Source: Tubiluchus corallicola (taxonomy: Eukaryota; Priapulida; Priapulimorpha; Priapulimorphida; Tubiluchidae). From it: a stretch of 35,023 nt of DNA. The stretch is taken from the NCBI GenBank assembly GCA_030141605.1, contig JAQGDQ010001551.1:1-35023 (forward strand). The letters are read 5' to 3'. A program made the translations under genes and the position numbers. How positions within the stretch are numbered: the first letter of the stretch is position 1; each line of letters begins with the position of its first letter. This document shows, piece after piece, positions 10,920-35,023 of this stretch. The notes under the pieces were generated by a model. That model made no database searches, was not told where the DNA came from, and was given only the letters and a program-made list of their open reading frames with translations.

Positions 10920-11750
10920 GAATGATGGATTCTTCAAATCAGTTTTTTCAACTTCTACAACATAATGCCAACATTAGGCCCACAGTGACAATTAACAAAA
11001 CCATGAATGTTGGATTCTTCAAATCAGTTTATTCAACTTCCACAACATAATGCCAACATTAGGCCCACAGTGACAATTAACAAAAGCATGAATGATGGAT
11101 TCTTCAAATCAGTTTATTCAACTTCCACAACATAATTCCAACATTAGGCCCACAGTGACAATTAACAAAAGCATGAATGATGGATTCTTCAAATCAGTTT
11201 ATTCAACTTCTACAACATAATGCCAACATTAGGCTCCCAGAGACAATTAGCAAAAGCATGAATGTTGGATTTTTCACAATCAGTTTATTCATCTTCTACA
11301 ACACAATGCCAACATTAGATCCACAGTGACAATTAACAAAAGCATGAATGTTGGATTCTTCAAATCAGTTTGTTCAGCTTCTACAACATAATGCCAACAT
11401 TAGGCCCACAGTCACAATTAACAAAAGCATGAATGATGGATTCTTCAAATCAGTTTGTTCAACTTCTACAACATAATGCCAACATTAGGCCCACAGTCAC
11501 AATTAACAAAAGCGTGAATGATGGATTCTTCAAGTCAGTTCATTCAACTTCTACAACATGATGCCAACATTAGGCCCACAGTGACAATTAACAAAAGCAT
11601 GAATGTTAGATTCTTCAAATCAGTTTATTCAACTTGTACAACATAATACTAACATTAGACCCACAGTGACAATTAACAAAAGCGTGAATGTTGGATTCTT
11701 CAAATCAGTTTATTCAACTTCCACAACATAATGCCAACATTAGACCCACA
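10920..11750 (+). repeat. 85-bp minisatellite, about 9.8 copies
   Basis: GAATG(A/T)TGGATTCTTCAAATC starts at 10920, 11005, 11090, 11175, 11260, 11346, 11431, 11516, 11601 and 11686. Each unit continues with AACATAATGCCAACATTAGG and CACAGTGACAATTAACAAAA. Lies about 0.8 kb upstream of B4GALT exon 1. Confidence 0.97.
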
Positions 11751-12391
11751 TGAATTATTTTCACGTAATCTTCTAAAACCCTACAGCTGGCGGAGGTCCT
11801 GGGTCCCTTAGCTCATAAAGACCATGCCTGAATCCGGCTCTACATGGAATACATATTAAAGTCAAGTACAGACATGTGTACTAAAAGCTGTATTAAGGGC
11901 TATCTGCTTTGTGTAAGTTAAGTAATTACAAGGCCAATGAATTATGGATGGGCTTGGCAGCTGGTGATAGTATCGATATAGTCATAACTGCATAGAATTA
12001 CTTAACGCGCTTTGTTTACATGATATATTAACAACGCCCATCAATGTTCCTAGTCAGCGAAAACTTTGAATGAAATTAGATATACACGAGTACAGGCTGA
12101 TAAGTTTCCGTAGTATTCTATGCCACCTGTTACACGCAAATTGTGAATATTCTTAAGAACGTATACAGCAGTCTATACAGTTGCCAATACAGTACGTTTG
12201 GAGCATTATAGTAGATTCGTAAGCGTATACGTAGTAGGTAGAGCGTAGCCACGCGAGATACCACCCAAGAAACATCGAATAGTCGTTAAACAACAGACTT
12301 ATAGTGGACGGATGTTATGTCTGATCTTGCTGCAGTGTTCGCCTCTTACTTGTGATGTCACTTCCACTGATTACTGAACTATATATTCGCT
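11751..12391. other. Probable B4GALT upstream region
   Basis: No coding signal. TATATA at about 12380 is the closest TATA-like element to the start codon. No other promoter motif is convincing. Confidence 0.4.
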
Positions 12392-12533
12392 TCAATGTTT
12401 TCTGTAACTTAGCAGTATGGTGTAATGTTAAAGGCTGGTCAATTTTGGTTATCGGTGACATGGATCAATGTTTCCTGTAACTTAGCAATATGGTGTAATG
12501 TTAAAGGTTGGTCAATTTTGGCTGACATGGAGA
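12392..12533 (+). repeat. 73-bp imperfect tandem duplication just upstream of the B4GALT start
   Basis: The segment starting TCAATGTTTTCTGTAACTTA (12392) is repeated from 12465 with a 5-nt deletion. Each copy contains ATGGTGTAA, a two-codon upstream ORF. A TATATA lies at about 12380. If these bases are transcribed they form the 5' UTR of the transferase mRNA; that is inference. Confidence 0.75.
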
Positions 12534-12537
12534 TTAA

Positions 12538-31318
<18,781 letters not shown>

Positions 31319-31877
31319 AAGAACAAGAAAATCTTCATGACAAGTAAAACGTTGCAGAGCGACGCGTCTCGGCAACTGTGTTACATTGGAGGACCACGAG
31401 GAGACTATCATGCCGTTCCACAACTCATAATGGATTGCAATAACATGATAGTTTACAAACGCACTTTTGTAAATCGTGCGAAAAGTGCGGAAAGTCACAT
31501 GTGGAGTGAAATTTGTGATAATAATTACGTAATTTGGTGCCGTTGATGTACACTTAAAGAAAATTTTAATTGGACTGATTAATTAGTCTTTTGTTAAAAT
31601 ATGCTAAGATAAGATAATATTTATTTTCATCGGTATGATATAAACAGTACATATTTGTAGAAACATGAGCTTAAAGCTCGTAAACCGATATCAAACATAA
31701 TGTATATGAGCGATAACATGGTAATAATATGTACTTCTTAAAATCTTTTGAATGCCACCAGAGGTATTGGTACAAGAAAAATTAAAACTACATGAAGGCA
31801 GTAAAAATTGAGACAGTAAAAATTTTAGGCAGTAACATTTTCTAAAATTTACACAAAAATCTATCTAGGTCAATAAA
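31319..31877 (+). other. Probable B4GALT 3' UTR
   Basis: No coding similarity follows the stop codon. The first canonical AATAAA downstream is at 31872-31877, giving a candidate 3' UTR of about 0.56 kb. Short overlapping frames on both strands here look like chance. Confidence 0.35.
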
Positions 31878-32231
31878 AATTTTTCCTGCCAACATTTCAG
31901 CATTTAATTACGACTTAACAAAATTGGGAAGTTTGCTGAATTTACAAATGGCACATTTACATGATGCACCAGTCTGTGAGTTAATTAGATGTTTAAATTC
32001 CCCAAGATTTTCGGCCATTCGGAGGCAGTTTGGTAATTAATGAAGCTTTTATTTTAATTCATAAAATTTGTTTAATGAATCTTCTGGTCTTTGCTGAAGT
32101 TATGCAGTCGAAGTTGCAGTGCAAAACTTCCATAAAGTGCTTTGACATTTCGAAAGTCAAAATGACATTTTTTGACACTTCTTTAAGAGCTTATTGTACT
32201 TGTAACTTATGGGTAATTATATTGTGTATGC

Positions 32232-32733
32232 CAGGGGTGTGCAAATTATCTGACTAGCTGGGCCACATTAAACTTTCCCACAATTTCTGCAGGCCACATG
32301 CAGTTTGATCAAGGAGCCAAGTACAGAAGGGCCTAATAACAATTTTTTTTTGCATCCGACCTACGTGCATCATTACTACTACACTCAAGAAACTATTTTA
32401 GAAGTTATTAAAATTTATATTACAAACCATATATTTCTACTTTCAGGACAGACAGTGGTAATTTCATTACAATGCATATTAGTAATGTGTATCACACAGT
32501 CTGTGTAGTACAGTGACATTAAGCTACAACCGTCTTGTAAGGGTTAATGGCATCCGATCTAGTAGAAAAAACTACCCGCACTATCTTTGGGATCGTGGAA
32601 CGGACTTCAGTTGGATACACTCAATTAATCGCGCGGGCCGCACTTTCATTAGGTTGACAAATGTCTTCGCAGGCCGCACAAATTCTCTCGGTGGGCCGCA
32701 AGTGGCCCGCGGGCCGCAGTTTGCGCACCCCTG
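32232..32733 (-). mobile_element. hAT-like MITE, inverted second copy
   Basis: Nearly full-length match to 27399-27899 in the opposite orientation, 502 bp. Flanks GTGTATGC and GTGTATAG agree at 6 of 8 bases. It lies about 0.9 kb downstream of the transferase stop codon. Confidence 0.85.
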
Positions 32734-32912
32734 GTGTATAGTTTCCTGCTCGGTATGCCAGGTTACAAATGGTTTCTAATTAATAAAGGTGCTTGCATCG
32801 TAATTTCTGCTTAACGAGTTATCATGTATGGAATTTATGGATGTATGGATTTACGGATGTATGGAATTTATCAAAAGTTAATGTGGCAGTCGTACTGGAG
32901 AGGTGATAATTA

Positions 32913-33506
32913 GGGGAGACCCGGGTAAAGTGGATCACTTAAGGGTTTTCGCTCATAGAGTTCAAGACGTTTGATCTGTTGCAATCAATTACATGCCCTA
33001 TTCTTCCGTAGGAAACTCTGCTATATTCATGTGGTAAAAACTTATAATTACTATTACTCGTTTAACAGATAATTCCGAAATACGAAACCAAAATTTCTAG
33101 GGCAAAATGGATCTTTTACGGGCATAGTGGATCATACCGGAGCGGTTGAGCTCAACATAACTAATAATATCTTTTGAATGGATTTTGTCTATTTTGCAAA
33201 TGTAAATTGATATGAAGCGGCAATGAACCATCCATCATACGTAAAAACAGTAGAGAATAAATCTGTACTAAGTGGAATTTATCATCATGATGTATAAAAG
33301 TGAAAAATCGCAAGAAAGTGGTTGAAAAACTTACTTTTGTGTACCGCGCTTAGACAAACTTTGCAAAGGTCGACGTCGTTTATGCAGAGTACACAGTAGA
33401 TGATGACGTAACATCACACAGTGCGTAGACTGCGACGCCTTACGGAAAAAAGAGCAAACACATTTGATCCACTTTGCCCAGTGATCCATTTTACCCGGGT
33501 CTCCCC
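32913..33506 (+). mobile_element. MITE with GGGGAGACCCGGGTAAA ends and TA flanks
   Basis: GGGGAGACCCGGGTAAAGTG at the left pairs with TTTTACCCGGGTCTCCCC at the right, with TA on each side (32911-32912 and 33507-33508). GTGGATCA/TGATCCA motifs recur near both ends. TA targets fit Tc1/mariner-like elements, but the superfamily is uncertain. Confidence 0.75.
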
Positions 33507-33570
33507 TACATAAAGAGAACTGTGCAATAGTTATTGAATGTTCTTTCAATCTGTCAGTATTAATTTCATT

Positions 33571-34554
33571 TAAAGGACAGCAAAAAGGGGTACCTGAAGT
33601 AGGTTTCAGAAGAATCGCCTTAAAAAATTATATGACTTTCTCTCAATTATATACGTATGTCGTGCTAGCGTTGAAAAGATTTTTTGTTTGTTTTCATTTT
33701 AAATTTCCCTGCAATACTGTTCCGAAGTCGCCATTACATGACGTCATGTACCAAATGTCAATCAAGGGAAGAAAAGGCAATGTTAAATTATGTCTCAAAA
33801 GACTTTCCGTGCAAATCTATGTTACTTAGATTTTCGCTTACCTGCTAGAGAGACTATGTAACTAGAAAAAAAATTATTAATTATTTAAATGTTTTCACCA
33901 ATTGGTAAAATGTCACTGACTCACCCTCCAGGGTGCAGCACTCACTAACCAAAAAACGTATTTTTAATCTTATTGACAAGATACAGTAATTTTAAATTTT
34001 ACTTAGTTAGTGACGTGTGCGCTACGAATGCTTTCATTATTTTTTCGAACTTCATCCGGTGTTACCAAAACTTGCTTCAGATGACTTGTCATCAAAATGG
34101 CTGCGTCTAACGGTCATCGCGGGAGTTTAAATTTACAAGCGTTTCGCTTACCTGCTGGAAACACTGATGTAACTAGACTAATCATTTAAAATGTTCGTGC
34201 CGATTGGTAAAATGTCCCTGACTCACCCTCCAGGGTGCGCTACTCACTAGCTAAAAACGAATTTTAATCTTATTGACAAGACACAGTAATTTAAAATTAA
34301 TTAGCAACATGTATCCTACGAATGCTCTGATTATTTTTCAAACTTTACTCAATGTTATCTAAACTTGTTTCAAATGACCTAGCATTAAAATTGCTGCGTC
34401 TAACGGTCATCGCGGGAGTGTAAATTTACTTGTTTTGTACAGCGTTACTGCCGACGCAAGTCCAGTATGCAAAAAGGCAGTACATAAGTGGTATAAAATT
34501 TCAAGACAAATTTTTTAACCTTTATGTAAGTGGAGGGTTTTCTTGTGCTTTTTA
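33571..34554 (+). mobile_element. MITE with TAAAGGACAAGAAAA termini, copy 3 with internal duplication
   Basis: Same family as 9523-10050 but nearly twice as long, because about 300 bp is tandemly duplicated (about 33834-34138 and 34141-34432). Both units begin TTCGCTTACCTGCT and end near CTAACGGTCATCGCGGGAGT. The left end has a short deletion (AAAGGACAGCAAAAAGGGG). Confidence 0.75.
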
Positions 34555-34963
34555 AGTAAGTTCTTAAAACGGAAGTGGTGCTGACATGCCACTGTCTTAG
34601 CAGTGTCTAGTTTTTCACTGCATTACTGCTGTGTTTATGTGTCTAGAGAGCAGACTACTACTTTTACTTTGGAGGTCTGTCTGCCCGATGTCTACAACAA
34701 ATGTAATGGACTTAAAACAGTCTACTGTTTTGTATTGAAAGAAACTATTTTTTCTCCGGGCTATTCTTCTTTGTGATGAAATTGCGATAATGTTTAGTTT
34801 TGATTTGTGTGTAATTATCTAGAATTAGTGCAGATGTATTTTAATATAAGGGTATTTTGTTTTGCGTGATATTTATCGTGATCGTACTTGAATGTCTAAA
34901 AATTACAATAATATTTGAAAGCATGAATCTTCTGTTTATGTTTTATGTTGTGCTAAATATTGT
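34555..34963. other. Intergenic, nothing recognised
   Basis: No coding frame or repeat structure seen. Confidence 0.55.
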
Positions 34964-35023
34964 TGTGAAAGTCATGTTTGAGGTTGTTTATTACAAGTAT
35001 ACTACATATTTGCACAAAACTGA
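34964..35023 (+). repeat. Start of a repeat also present at about 30541-30605
   Basis: GTGAAAGTCATGTTT, then ACTGCATATTTGCACA-like bases, recur at 30541-30605. The copy continues past the window edge. Confidence 0.6.

Noticed and set aside
32305-32779. Open frames at 32305-32508 and 32513-32779
   Set aside because: Both lie mainly in the hAT-like MITE, and the second also occurs as an inverted frame in the other copy (27619-27362).

Overview
The window is nuclear DNA of an animal, most likely a marine or other non-vertebrate metazoan. It is AT-rich, has GT-AG introns of 0.7 to 7.5 kb, and is packed with microsatellites, minisatellites, non-autonomous DNA transposons (hAT-like, piggyBac-like, Harbinger-like) and LINE remnants. 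I cannot name the species. There are no bacterial-style operons, CRISPR arrays or rRNA.

The backbone is one complete seven-exon gene on the + strand (12538-31318) for a Golgi type II beta-1,4-galactosyltransferase-family enzyme (GT7, B4GALT-like, 339 aa when spliced). All six introns have GT-AG ends with matching phases. The protein carries the VPFR, DVD, WGGEDD and MLKH landmarks. It has Leu at the position that sets donor choice in B4GALT1 (Tyr289), so it may transfer GalNAc rather than Gal.

Intron 5 (20553-28032) contains a second, intronless gene on the same strand: WDSUB1 (22875-24440, 521 aa; WD40 repeats, SAM, U-box E3 ligase domain). It has its own CpG-richer upstream region and runs at its 3' end into a hAT MITE and a 103-bp tandem array. 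A small decayed WDSUB1-like fragment lies about 1 kb downstream.

The most unusual structure is in intron 3. Thirteen exact 49-bp repeats each carry a copy of the 3' splice site plus the first 14 bases of exon 4, directly upstream of the real exon 4. They form a row of potential decoy acceptors, nearly all leading to an early stop.

The left 12 kb holds one supported host coding piece, a minus-strand first exon of a secreted coiled-coil protein (3080-2758). The rest is repeats: LINE remnants (minus 5128-5945, plus 10315-10725), MITEs (1368-1826, 8033-8187, 9523-10050), two inverted GGAT-array loci, and an 85-bp minisatellite (10920-11750) that reappears in intron 1. The right 3.7 kb beyond the transferase stop codon holds three MITE-type elements and no recognisable gene.
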